Source: Caulobacteraceae bacterium | GTDB lineage: Bacteria; Pseudomonadota; Alphaproteobacteria; Caulobacterales; Caulobacteraceae | DNA: 34,961 nucleotides | Assembly (NCBI GenBank): GCA_003165275.1 | Contig: PLSW01000118.1 | Span: 1 to 34,961, forward strand | Reading direction: 5' to 3' | Shown here: piece after piece, positions 24,659 to 31,328 of the stretch | How positions within the stretch are numbered: position 1 is the stretch's first letter | Layout: each line of letters opens with the position of its first letter | The notes under the pieces: generated by a model | What the model saw: only the letters and a program-made list of their open reading frames with translations | What the model was told of the DNA's origin: nothing | Database searches by the model: none | Position numbers and translations under genes: made by a program

Positions 24659-24808
24659 TGGATGCTCGCTTCGAGGCCCTGCGCGATCTCAGCGCCCGGG
24701 AATTGGGGGGAATTGAACCAGGGCCTGCGCGGCCTGCGCCAGGCGCTGGAGCAACCGGCCGCGCCGTCCGCGCCTGCCCGGCGCGGTCGGGCCGCCGCGG
24801 ACAGCTAG
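24658..24808 (+). pseudogene. Small coiled-coil ORF, probably frameshifted in a G-run
   Basis: ATG at 24658 opens a frame reading MDARFEALRDLSARELG. In the next frame, from about 24713, the sequence continues ELNQGLRGLRQALEQP and ends at TAG 24806-24808 after a basic tail. Deleting one G from the six-G run near 24706-24711 joins them into a 48-residue protein with continuous heptad-like leucines. As given, the first frame instead runs on as Pro/Gly/Arg-rich nonsense. It may be a decayed gene or a homopolymer sequencing error. The stop overlaps that of the convergent CsbD-like gene. Confidence 0.4.
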
Positions 24809-25083
24809 CGCCGAGCCTTGCGCCCCAGACCGCGCGCCTTGCCGAACAGAAGCCCGGCCGCGAGCCCCACCGCGCCGAGGGCGGCCATGGCGGCGATGGG
24901 CTTTTCGGCCACCCGGTTCTCGAGGTTTTGGCGGGCGTCGCCGTAGAGGCTCTGGGCGCGGCCGGCCGCCACCTTCAACTTGCCGCCCACCTGGGTGCGG
25001 GTGTCGTCGACGAGGGCGCCCACCGCGCCCTGGACCCGTCCGGCCGCCTGGTCGAGGCCGCCGGAAATCTGATCGGTGTTCAT
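24805..25083 (-). CDS. CsbD/DUF883-like stress protein
   Basis: A 92-residue protein. Residues 1-60 carry the CsbD-like pattern (ISGGLDQAAGRVQGAVGAL, then GKLKVAAGRAQSLYGDARQ). The C-terminus has the DUF883-like motif (VAEKPIAAMAALGAVGLAAGLLFG) with a Gly-rich hydrophobic helix, then a basic end. Such proteins are often induced by general or envelope stress and may bind membranes or ribosomes; the mechanism is poorly known. ATG at 25083 is chosen because the protein-like sequence begins there. The stop codon TAG (CTA at 24805-24807) shares bases with the stop of the convergent small ORF. Confidence 0.82.
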   Translation of the reverse strand: MNTDQISGGLDQAAGRVQGAVGALVDDTRTQVGGKLKVAAGRAQSLYGDARQNLENRVAEKPIAAMAALGAVGLAAGLLFGKARGLGRKARR

Positions 25084-25203
25084 GCTGGATGTCCGCCTGC
25101 AAGGGAGCGCCGCCAGGATCGACGGCTCGGCCAATGAACCGCTGGTGACCCCGCCGGTTCCTCGGCGCGTGCAATTGCGCGCGGTTGGCGCCAAGAAGGC
25201 GGG

Positions 25204-25416
25204 ATGGACACCAAGACCCGCCTGAAGATCAGCTACGTCGCCCTCGTCGTCGCCGTCATCGTCGCCCTGGCGGAACTCGCCGCGGCCCTGGCGCATGTCT
25301 CTTTCGGCTCCGGCTGGCCGGCGCAGTTCCTGCGGATGGCCGGGTTGGTATGGGCGCCGGCCTTCTATGCGGTCGCCTTCTACCGCCGTCAGCTGGAACG
25401 GGAAGGCGGTCGCTAG
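25204..25416 (+). CDS. Small two-helix membrane protein
   Basis: A 70-residue protein with hydrophobic helices at about 9-32 and 42-62, a short basic N-terminus (MDTKTRLK) and a charged C-terminus (RRQLEREGGR), so both ends should be cytoplasmic. ATG at 25204 follows an AAGGCGGG ribosome-binding site. It is divergent from the CsbD-like gene with 120 bases between them. The strong terminator at 25546-25576 lies 129 bases downstream. I recognise no family and assign no function. Confidence 0.65.
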   Translation: MDTKTRLKISYVALVVAVIVALAELAAALAHVSFGSGWPAQFLRMAGLVWAPAFYAVAFYRRQLEREGGR

Positions 25417-25433
25417 CGCGCCGCCTGCGACCA

Positions 25434-25470
25434 CGCGTCACCTGGGTGACGCGCCGATAATCGCCGATAA
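25434..25470. promoter_or_regulatory. Near-perfect palindrome followed by a 9-bp direct repeat
   Basis: CGCGTCACC-TG-GGTGACGCG occupies 25434-25453 with 9-bp perfect arms. The last bases merge into CGCCGATAA, repeated twice (25452-25460 and 25462-25470) with one base between. This lies 17 bases after a membrane-protein stop codon and upstream of the RNA-like structure ending at 25576. It could be an operator for that transcript. Confidence 0.4.
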
Positions 25471-25576
25471 ACCCCTCTCTGGCTTAGGCCGCGCCGCTTC
25501 CCTCAAAGTGCGTGCAGCCTTTCCTGGAGGGGACCAGGACGAGAGACGCCCCCGGCTCAGGCCGGGGGCGTTTTTT
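25471..25576 (+). ncRNA. Candidate small RNA (5' end uncertain)
   Basis: After the palindrome and direct repeats comes about 105 bases with no open frame, a hairpin TCCTGG-AGGGGA-CCAGGA (25522-25539) presenting a purine-rich loop, then a very strong intrinsic terminator. Two hairpins with a U6 end are typical of trans-acting small RNAs. No clear -35/-10 was found. It may alternatively be the 3' untranslated region of the membrane-protein mRNA. The 5' boundary is arbitrary. Confidence 0.33.
25546..25576 (+). terminator. Strong Rho-independent terminator
   Basis: A perfect 11-bp stem (ACGCCCCCGGC, 25546-25556, with 25561-25571) closes on a TCAG loop and runs directly into T6 (25571-25576). It terminates plus-strand transcripts from the small membrane gene or a small RNA, just before the convergent glycine-zipper gene. 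Confidence 0.93.
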
Positions 25577-25601
25577 CGTATCCGGGCCTGTGCCGGGCGA
25601 T

Positions 25602-26111
25602 CTAGTGGCAGTCCTGCACCTGCTGGTGCGTCATGTTGCCGTTGTCGTCGCGATAGGACCGGTCTTGCATCTGGCACCAGCGGCCGTCGCGGTCGCGCCA
25701 GCCCTGGCTGTCGCCGGACGCCGAATAGTCCGCATGCCATACGCCGCCGCGGTCATAGAAGCCGCTGTGCCGGGCCCCGTCCCTGTCGACGTAGCTGGTG
25801 TGATAGCCGCCGTCGGGGTCATAGTAGGCGTTGGGATCGTGCGGCACCTGGCCGTCGGGGCAGGGGGCGCCGCCCTTGGACAGCTGGTTGCCCACCACCG
25901 CGCCGCCGACGCCGCCGATCAGGGCGCCGCTGTCCTTGTGACCGCGGTTGCCCGCGACCAGACCGCCCAGCACGGCGCCGCCGATGGCGCCGAGCACGGT
26001 GCCGGCGACCCGCTTGTCGTGCTTGGCCTGTTCGCAGGACGTCTGGGCCGATGAAACGGCCGGCAGGGCGGTCAGGGCGACCATTCCGGCGACCAACAAT
26101 AGCTTACGCAT
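25602..26111 (-). CDS. Glycine-zipper exported/outer-membrane protein
   Basis: A 169-residue protein. The signal peptide is about 1-22 (ending VSSA). A glycine-zipper hairpin (about 36-77: GTVLGAIGGAVLGGLVAG, then GALIGGVGGAVVGNQL) could insert in a membrane, as in the 17-kDa surface antigen family. The C-terminal half is hydrophilic and Tyr/Asp/Gly-rich (YYDPDGGYHTSYVDRDG, SQGWRDRDGRWCQMQDRSY), with cysteines that may pair. ATG at 26111 has AAGGAG eight bases upstream; an in-frame extension to 26147 lacks one. It is convergent with the terminator at 25546-25576. A role in envelope integrity is inferred from the fold only. Confidence 0.82.
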   Translation of the reverse strand: MRKLLLVAGMVALTALPAVSSAQTSCEQAKHDKRVAGTVLGAIGGAVLGGLVAGNRGHKDSGALIGGVGGAVVGNQLSKGGAPCPDGQVPHDPNAYYDPDGGYHTSYVDRDGARHSGFYDRGGVWHADYSASGDSQGWRDRDGRWCQMQDRSYRDDNGNMTHQQVQDCH

Positions 26112-26215
26112 CACTCTGCTCCTTGGGTGGGAGGGATGCGAAGGCAAGCGCGCATCCCTCCGTTTCGTTCCGCCAAGCTCTCCGCATGGCGCGGATCAAC
26201 GGCGCCTTGGGCCGA

Positions 26216-26443
26216 TCAGCCGCGGTGGTCGTTGTGATGTTCGTAGCCATGGTGGGGGTGAAAATGGCGATAGCCGTAGGCATGGCGCGCGCCGAAACGA
26301 CCATTACGGTCGCCGTGATCCTGGTGGTGCTGATAGCCGCCTTGGCCATGGTTATAGGGATCGGCCATCGCGGCGGCGGGCGCCAGGACGGCGGCGGCGC
26401 CGGCGATGGCGGCGAGGGCCGCGAGGGGGGTCTTGAGGCGCAT
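26216..26443 (-). CDS. Small exported histidine-rich protein
   Basis: A 75-residue protein. A signal peptide spans about 1-27 (ending AMA), leaving a mature chain of about 48 residues that is strongly enriched in His, Gly, Tyr and Asp (YQHHQDHGD, YRHFHPHHGYEHHNDH). About a dozen histidines suggest metal binding (Ni, Zn or Cu) in the periplasm, but no specific family is recognised. ATG at 26443 follows a GGAG at about eight bases. It is transcribed in the same direction as the glycine-zipper gene 104 bases downstream, so the two may share control. Confidence 0.7.
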   Translation of the reverse strand: MRLKTPLAALAAIAGAAAVLAPAAAMADPYNHGQGGYQHHQDHGDRNGRFGARHAYGYRHFHPHHGYEHHNDHRG

Positions 26444-26634
26444 TGCAATCTCCAGGGTTTCGACAGGCCTTCGAGATGAAGGTCAACGTCGTCACCCTGC
26501 GCTTCCGGCCATGACTGGGGCGGGACCGCCGGGTTCACCCGGGGTTCATGGGGCGCGCCCGCCGCCGCGCCCTTCGCGACCGCGCCGGAACGGTCTAGGT
26601 GTCGATCTGGTCCAACGATCCGGGGAAGCGGCGA

Positions 26635-27402
26635 ATGACGGCGAGCGGCGAGCATGAGCGGGTGGCCCTGGTCACGGGCGCCGGCAGCGGCGTGGGTCGG
26701 GCCGTCGCCGTGGCGTTAGCCAAGGCCGGCTGGGCCGTCGCCCTGGCGGGCCGGCGGCAGGCGGCGCTTGACCAGACGGCGGCCCTGGGCGAGGGGGCCG
26801 CGGGCCGGATGTCCGCCATTGTCGCCGACGTGACCGACGCCGGGTCGGTCGCGGCGCTGTTCGGCGCCGTCGCCGGCCGATTCGGCCGACTGGACCTGCT
26901 GTTCAACAACGCCGGAATTGGCGCGCCGCCGGTGTCGATGGAGGATCTGACCCTGGACCAATGGCGGGCGGTGGTGGACACCAACCTCACCGGCGCCTTC
27001 CTCTGCGCGCAGCAGGCGATCCGGATGATGAAGGCGCAGGATCCGCAGGGCGGCCGGATCATCAACAACGGCTCGATTTCCGCCCACAGCCCGCGCCCGC
27101 GGTCCGCCCCCTATACGGCCACCAAGCATGCCATCACCGGCCTCACCAAGGCCATCGCCCTCGACGGCCGGGGCTTCAACATCGCCTGCGGCCAGATCGA
27201 CATCGGCAATGCGGCGACGGATCTGACCGCGCGCATGGCCCAGGGGGTTCCACAGGCCGACGGCCGTCTCGCGCCGGAGCCGACCATGGCGGTGGCGGAT
27301 GTGGCCGGCGCGGTGCTCTACATGGCCAGCCTGCCGCCGGAGGCGAACGTGCCGTTCATGACCGTGATGGCGACGACGATGCCCTTTATCGGACGCGGCT
27401 AG
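26635..27402 (+). CDS. Short-chain dehydrogenase/reductase
   Basis: A 255-residue classical SDR. The nucleotide motif is TGAGSGVG (14-21), with R40/R41 after strand 2, which favours NADP(H). NNAG lies at 91-94. The catalytic residues are S147, Y160 and K164 (YTATK). ATG at 26635 is preceded by GGGGAAG; a GTG at 26599 would add 12 residues of no conservation. The C-terminus includes [20 protein letters not shown], the usual helix that closes the substrate pocket. It is divergent from the His-rich gene. Its stop codon overlaps the stop of the small membrane ORF on the other strand (CTAG). The substrate is unknown. Confidence 0.9.
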   Translation: MTASGEHERVALVTGAGSGVGRAVAVALAKAGWAVALAGRRQAALDQTAALGEGAAGRMSAIVADVTDAGSVAALFGAVAGRFGRLDLLFNNAGIGAPPVSMEDLTLDQWRAVVDTNLTGAFLCAQQAIRMMKAQDPQGGRIINNGSISAHSPRPRSAPYTATKHAITGLTKAIALDGRGFNIACGQIDIGNAATDLTARMAQGVPQADGRLAPEPTMAVADVAGAVLYMASLPPEANVPFMTVMATTMPFIGRG

Positions 27403-27518
27403 CCCAGGGCCGCCGCGAGGCCAGCGGCGATCAACAGGAAGGCCACGGCCCAGACCAGGGCGAAGACCCCGATGCGGTCGAAGGGGCGCGCGCCGCGCGG
27501 CGTTTCGGGCGTGGTCAC
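27399..27518 (-). CDS. Very small single-helix membrane protein
   Basis: A 39-residue frame from GTG 27518, preceded by GAGG, encodes a polar N-terminus ([16 protein letters not shown]) and one hydrophobic helix (about 18-38, [22 protein letters not shown]) ending at the C-terminus. The segment looks like a true membrane anchor rather than a shadow of a coding gene, because the opposite strand is non-coding after 27402. Its stop TAG overlaps the SDR stop. A longer in-frame start from about 27550 is possible. Confidence 0.42.
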   Translation of the reverse strand: MTTPETPRGARPFDRIGVFALVWAVAFLLIAAGLAAALG

Positions 27519-27562
27519 GGGCGCCGGCCTCGCAAAGTTGAGAACGTGGTCCGGCAAAACCA

Positions 27563-27576
27563 CAGATTGTGATCTG
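27563..27576. promoter_or_regulatory. Small dyad upstream of amidase gene
   Basis: CAGAT-TGTG-ATCTG is a perfect 5-bp inverted repeat. It lies 44 bases upstream of the small membrane ORF start and 134 bases before the amidase start. It could be a weak operator. The rest of the 27519-27710 region shows no gene. Confidence 0.25.
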
Positions 27577-27710
27577 CGGGGAGCCTGCAAATCGTCGCAC
27601 CCCTGAAGGCGCCGCCCCGATTTGAGCGCCGAGGGGGCTTGGGGGATCGTCCGCGCGCGGCGTAGTCTGCGATCGTCGGCGCCGATGCCGGCGACAACGA
27701 GGCTGGGCGG

Positions 27711-29135
27711 ATGGACGAGCTTGACCGGTATGACGCCCTGGGCCTCGCGGACCTCGTCCGTCGGCGCGAGATTGACGCCACAGCCCTGCTCGAACGCGCC
27801 ATCGCCCGAACCGAGGCGGTGAACGGCCAGATCAACGCGGTCGTCCTCAGGCACTACGACCTCGCCCGCGCGCAGATCGCCGCGGGCCTGCCCGACGGCC
27901 CCTTCGGCGGCGTGCCCTTCCTGCTGAAGGATCTGGGTGCGGCCCTGGCCGGAACGGTGATGACCCAGGGCTCCCGCGCCTTCGCCGACGACGTCTCCGA
28001 GGCCGACGCCACCGTCACCCGCCGCGCCAAGGCTGCGGGCCTGGTGATCTTCGGCAAGACCGCCACCCCGGAATTCGGCCTGACCACCACGACCGAAAGC
28101 GCCCTCTGGGGCGCGACGCGCAATCCCTGGAACCTCGACCGCATCGCCGGCGGCTCTTCCGGCGGTTCCGCGGCGGCGGTGGCGGCGCGGATCGTGCCCA
28201 TGGCGCACGCCTCCGACGGCGGCGGCTCGATCCGGGTCCCCGCGGCCTGCTGCGGCCTCTTCGGGCTGAAGCCGTCGCGCGGCCGGGTGCCCTATGGCCC
28301 AGGACAGGGGATCGGCTGGAACGGCCTGTCCACCCAGCATGCCGTGACCGTCAGCGTGCGCGATTCCGCGGCGCTTCTCGACGCCCTCGCAGGACCCGAT
28401 CTGGGTGATTCCATCGTGCCGTCGCAGCCCCAGGGCGGCTTTCTCGCCGCGGTCGGCCGCGCGCCAGGCAAGTTGCGTATCGCGCTGATCGAGTCCGCGG
28501 CGAGCGGAGCCGCCGTCCATCCGGATGTTCGCGCCGGCCTCGCCGATGTGGCCGCGCTCTGCGCGAGTCTCGGACATCAGGTCGAGATTGCCGGCCTGAC
28601 CCTTGATGTGGCAGCCCTCGGCGCCGGCATGGGCGCGTCCATGGGCGTCGACATCGCCCGCAAGCTCGACCAGCGCGCCCAGGCCCTCGGCCGGCCCCTG
28701 AAGGACGACGAGATCGAACCGATCACCGCCCGCATCGCCGAGAACGGCCGCCTCGTCACCGGTCGGGCCTATGCCGACGCCCGGCGGGCCTTCGATGTCG
28801 CCGCCGCGCGCTACGCCGAACTCTTTGAGTCCTTCGACCTCGTCCTGTCGCCGACCCTGGCCGAGCCGCCAGGGGCGCTGAAGCGGATGTCCCTCGACTT
28901 GGATATCGGCGACTATATGCGCGCCATCGGCGCCTTCACGCCCTACACCGCCCTGCACAACCAGATCGGCGTGCCGGCGATGTCCGTGCCCCTGGTGTGG
29001 AACGCCGAAAACCTGCCGCTCGGGATGATGTTCGCCGCGCCCTATGGCCGCGAGGACCTGCTGATCAGCCTCGCCGCCCAGCTTGAGGCGGCTCGGCCCT
29101 GGAAGGATCGCCTGCCGCCCGTCCGGGCGAACTGA
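27711..29135 (+). CDS. Amidase-signature family amidase (NylA-like)
   Basis: A 474-residue amidase-signature hydrolase with the Ser-cisSer-Lys triad: K73 (FLLKDL), S149 in [12 protein letters not shown] (147-158) and nucleophile S173 in [11 protein letters not shown]149 and S173 are 24 residues apart, as in peptide amidase and NylA. The family hydrolyses carboxamides. Overall organisation ([20 protein letters not shown]-type start, [15 protein letters not shown] near the end) recalls 6-aminohexanoate-cyclic-dimer hydrolase and related amidases rather than GatA, since there is no GatB/C neighbour. ATG at 27711 follows a GGCTGGGCGG tract. It is alone between small genes, and its natural substrate is not evident. 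Confidence 0.9.
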   Translation: MDELDRYDALGLADLVRRREIDATALLERAIARTEAVNGQINAVVLRHYDLARAQIAAGLPDGPFGGVPFLLKDLGAALAGTVMTQGSRAFADDVSEADATVTRRAKAAGLVIFGKTATPEFGLTTTTESALWGATRNPWNLDRIAGGSSGGSAAAVAARIVPMAHASDGGGSIRVPAACCGLFGLKPSRGRVPYGPGQGIGWNGLSTQHAVTVSVRDSAALLDALAGPDLGDSIVPSQPQGGFLAAVGRAPGKLRIALIESAASGAAVHPDVRAGLADVAALCASLGHQVEIAGLTLDVAALGAGMGASMGVDIARKLDQRAQALGRPLKDDEIEPITARIAENGRLVTGRAYADARRAFDVAAARYAELFESFDLVLSPTLAEPPGALKRMSLDLDIGDYMRAIGAFTPYTALHNQIGVPAMSVPLVWNAENLPLGMMFAAPYGREDLLISLAAQLEAARPWKDRLPPVRAN

Positions 29136-29138
29136 GGA

Positions 29139-29450
29139 TCAGGCGGTCTGTTTGGTCGGGGTGGGGCGCCAGTTGGCGCCCTCGTGGTTCAGCACCCAGC
29201 GCCCGATCCGGCGGTAGTCGGCGTCCGCCGGCGCGCCGATCGGCAGCAGTTCCATCACCGCGGCCTCGATGTAGCGGAAGTTGGCGCCTCGGTTGCGCTT
29301 GGCGAATAGTTCGGCCTCGACCTGGGCCCATTCGACGGCGTCGGCGTCCGTTTCCAGCCGCTGGCGCATCGCCGGCAGGCGATTGTCGCTAAGGGCGTTG
29401 AGCCGGCTCTTCGACGGCGCGTGGCGCAGTTCCAGGCTGTAGGTCTTCAT
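29139..29450 (-). CDS. Conserved-looking small cytosolic protein, unknown function
   Basis: A 103-residue protein without signal peptide or membrane helix. It opens MKTYSLELRHAPSKSRLNAL and has a helical, charged middle (AMRQRLETDADAVEWAQVEAELFAKRN) followed by FRYIEAAVMELLPIGAP and a closing IGRWVLNHEGANWRPTPT. ATG at 29450 is chosen over an extension to 29504; only a weak GGAT precedes it. It ends four bases from the amidase stop, convergently, and is divergent from modE. I recognise no family. The start codon sits about 180 bases from modE, so they may share a regulatory region. Confidence 0.6.
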   Translation of the reverse strand: MKTYSLELRHAPSKSRLNALSDNRLPAMRQRLETDADAVEWAQVEAELFAKRNRGANFRYIEAAVMELLPIGAPADADYRRIGRWVLNHEGANWRPTPTKQTA

Positions 29451-29562
29451 GGTCGAGATCCGTGTCGCGGCGGTCGCGTGCGGACGCCAAGCGTAATGTT
29501 GCACTCAGCATGGAAATTTCAAGTCGTCGGGCCGTTTCGGATGTCGCGGGAATTCGATTGTC

Positions 29563-29577
29563 AGTGGGAATTCCACT
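29563..29577. promoter_or_regulatory. Dyad in the divergent modE upstream region
   Basis: AGTGG-GAATT-CCACT is a perfect 5-bp dyad. The core GGGAATTC occurs twice, at about 29548 and 29566, as a direct repeat. It lies between the small divergent gene and modE. Confidence 0.3.
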
Positions 29578-29579
29578 TG

Positions 29580-29604
29580 CGATAGGAACTAAGCCTACAT
29601 AGCG
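29580..29604. promoter_or_regulatory. Molybdate-box-like inverted repeat upstream of modE
   Basis: CGATAGGAA-N7-TACATAGCG has outer halves matching as inverted repeats at six of nine positions and keeps the CG-TA...TA-CG layout of known ModE boxes. It lies 25 bases before the modE start. Autoregulation by molybdate-bound ModE would fit, but the match is imperfect. Confidence 0.4.
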
Positions 29605-29629
29605 CTGGCGGCGAATACGGTGACGATCC

Positions 29630-30433
29630 ATGGCGACAGAGGCCCTGACGGCATCCTTGGTGCTTCGCCGCGGCGTGGGCGGCCAGGTCGGAGCCGAGCG
29701 GATCGCCCTGCTATCAGCCCTGCGCCGGCACGGGTCGATCAGCGCCGCCGCCAAGGCTGTCGGCCTTAGCTACAAGGGCGCCTGGGACGTCGTCCAGGCC
29801 CTCAACAACCTCTTTGAACGCCCCTTGGTGCTGACCCAGGCCGGCGGGGCCCGCGGCGGCGCCACCCAGCTTACGGCGGAAGGGGAGGCGGTGATCGTCG
29901 CGTTCCAGTCCGCTGAGACTGAACTCAACCAACTGTTCGAAGCGATCGAGCGCCGGCTCGCCGACCCGGCGGCCGGGCCCATAAGATCGCTCCTGTGGAG
30001 TCTCAACATGAAGACCAGCGCGCGCAACGCCCTGCGCGGCGTCGTCGAGACCGTCACCGATGGAGCGGTCAACGCTGAGGTGACGTTGCGGGTCGGCGAC
30101 GCCGCCCGAATTGTCGCCGTCATCACGCGGCCCAGCGTTGAAGCCCTGGGACTAGCGCCAGGACGCGAGGCCATCGCCCTGATCAAGTCCAGCTTCGTCA
30201 TCCTGGCGCCGGAAACACCAGGGCTCAGGACGTCGGCTCGCAATCACCTGGCCGGCGTGGTGACGGCGGTCGAGCCGGGCGCGGTGAACAGCGAGGTCAC
30301 CCTGGCCCTTGACCAGGGCAAGACCTTGACCGCGACCATCACCCGCGGGAGCGCCGAGGCGCTGGATTTCGCTGTCGGTGATCGCGCCGTCGCCCTGATC
30401 AAGGCTTCGCACATCATCCTGGCCGTCGAATGA
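29630..30433 (+). CDS. modE: ModE-family molybdate-responsive regulator
   Basis: A 267-residue cytosolic transcription factor. The N-terminal winged helix (about 15-115) carries the ModE/LysR-type motif ([36 protein letters not shown]). Two TOBE/Mop domains (about 128-192 and 200-266), each beginning SARN-x-L-x-GVV and ending ALIKxSxxIL, bind molybdate. Holo-ModE usually represses modABC and tunes molybdoenzyme genes. ATG at 29630 precedes the conserved domain by about 15 residues. It is followed, 43 bases later, by modB, so the two are presumably one unit. Neither modA nor modC accompanies them, which is unusual. Confidence 0.93.
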   Translation: MATEALTASLVLRRGVGGQVGAERIALLSALRRHGSISAAAKAVGLSYKGAWDVVQALNNLFERPLVLTQAGGARGGATQLTAEGEAVIVAFQSAETELNQLFEAIERRLADPAAGPIRSLLWSLNMKTSARNALRGVVETVTDGAVNAEVTLRVGDAARIVAVITRPSVEALGLAPGREAIALIKSSFVILAPETPGLRTSARNHLAGVVTAVEPGAVNSEVTLALDQGKTLTATITRGSAEALDFAVGDRAVALIKASHIILAVE

Positions 30434-30476
30434 TTGCGATGGGCGGCCGTCTTTGCAGGCCGGCGCGTTAGCGCTG

Positions 30477-31154
30477 ATGGCCGAAGTCATCTGGCTCACC
30501 GTCAAGCTCGCCGGCCTGACAACCCTCGTGTTGCTGGTGGTCGCCACGCCGCTCGCCTGGTGGCTCGCGCGGTCGAAGCACTGGTGGCGGGAGATCGTCG
30601 CCGCCGTGACCGCCCTCCCGGTGGTGTTGCCGCCGACGGTGTTGGGTTTCTATCTGCTGATCGCCCTGGGGCCGGAGAGCCCGCTCATGGCGCCCCTCGC
30701 GCCGTTCGGCGTGCGCACCCTGGCCTTCTCCTTTACCGGGCTGTTGATCGGCTCGACCATCTACTCGCTGCCGTTCGCCGTGCAGCCGATCCGCAACGCC
30801 TTCGCCGCCATCGGCGAAGGGCCCCTTGAGGCGGCGGCGACGCTTGGCGCTTCCTCTTGGTCGCGGTTCGTCGGCGTGGCGCTCCCCCTTGCGCGCCCCG
30901 GTCTGGTCACCGGCGCTGTTCTGGTCTTCGCGCACACGGTCGGCGAGTTCGGCGTCGTGCTGATGATCGGCGGCGGCATTCCCGGCAAGACCAAGACCTT
31001 GTCGGTGGAGATCTTCCAGCTGGTGGAGGGGCTCGAATGGGGCCGCGCCCACATCCTGGCCGCCGGCCTCGTGGTCTTCGCGTTTGCGGTGACGCTGACG
31101 ACCTTGATGATCGAACGCCGACTCGGCCGTCGCTCCGGCGCCGCTCCGGTTTGA
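30477..31154 (+). CDS. modB: Molybdate ABC transporter permease ModB
   Basis: A 225-residue inner-membrane permease with five or so hydrophobic segments. It carries the ABC-permease cytoplasmic loop ([26 protein letters not shown], about 126-151), the ModB-typical [20 protein letters not shown] near the N-terminus and [25 protein letters not shown] later, which help form the molybdate path. ATG at 30477 is preferred; a TTG at 30453 would add eight residues, and neither has a strong ribosome-binding site. A working transporter also needs ModA (binding protein) and ModC (ATPase). Neither lies upstream nor in the 174 bases after it before an unrelated convergent gene, so partners must be elsewhere or lost. 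Confidence 0.95.
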   Translation: MAEVIWLTVKLAGLTTLVLLVVATPLAWWLARSKHWWREIVAAVTALPVVLPPTVLGFYLLIALGPESPLMAPLAPFGVRTLAFSFTGLLIGSTIYSLPFAVQPIRNAFAAIGEGPLEAAATLGASSWSRFVGVALPLARPGLVTGAVLVFAHTVGEFGVVLMIGGGIPGKTKTLSVEIFQLVEGLEWGRAHILAAGLVVFAFAVTLTTLMIERRLGRRSGAAPV

Positions 31155-31170
31155 GCCGGCCAAGCAGCTA

Positions 31171-31209
31171 CCCGGCGCGCCGGTAAGATTGGGGCGGCGG
31201 CGCGCCGGG
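31171..31209 (+). terminator. Long GC-rich inverted repeat after modB
   Basis: CCCGGCGCGCC at 31171-31181 is perfectly repeated in inverted form at 31199-31209 with a 17-base loop. It starts 16 bases after the modB stop. No U-tract follows, so it would be a Rho-assisted or 3'-end structure. The rest of 31155-31328 shows no gene. Confidence 0.5.
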
Positions 31210-31328
31210 CCTACTGACTATGGCGACCGGGTCGGAAAGCGCCGCCAAAGACAGGCCAGGGGGCGGCGGCGACAAGCCGGCGACAGGCCTGCGGCAGTGA
31301 TGTCAATTTCGCGTCGTGAGCGAGGCGC

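Noticed and set aside
13798-24808. Intact gene transfer agent or inducible prophage
   Set aside because: The capsid is truncated, tail, lysis and integrase genes are missing, and cellular genes separate the head genes.
26529-26542. CCGGGT-TC-ACCCGG palindrome ahead of the second SDR gene
   Set aside because: Short GC-rich palindromes are frequent by chance in such DNA, and no second supporting element was seen.
27399-28958. 519-codon minus-strand open frame opposite the amidase gene
   Set aside because: Only its last 39 or so codons, beyond the SDR/amidase coding strands, look protein-like. The remainder is Gly/Arg-rich sequence complementary to the amidase codons.
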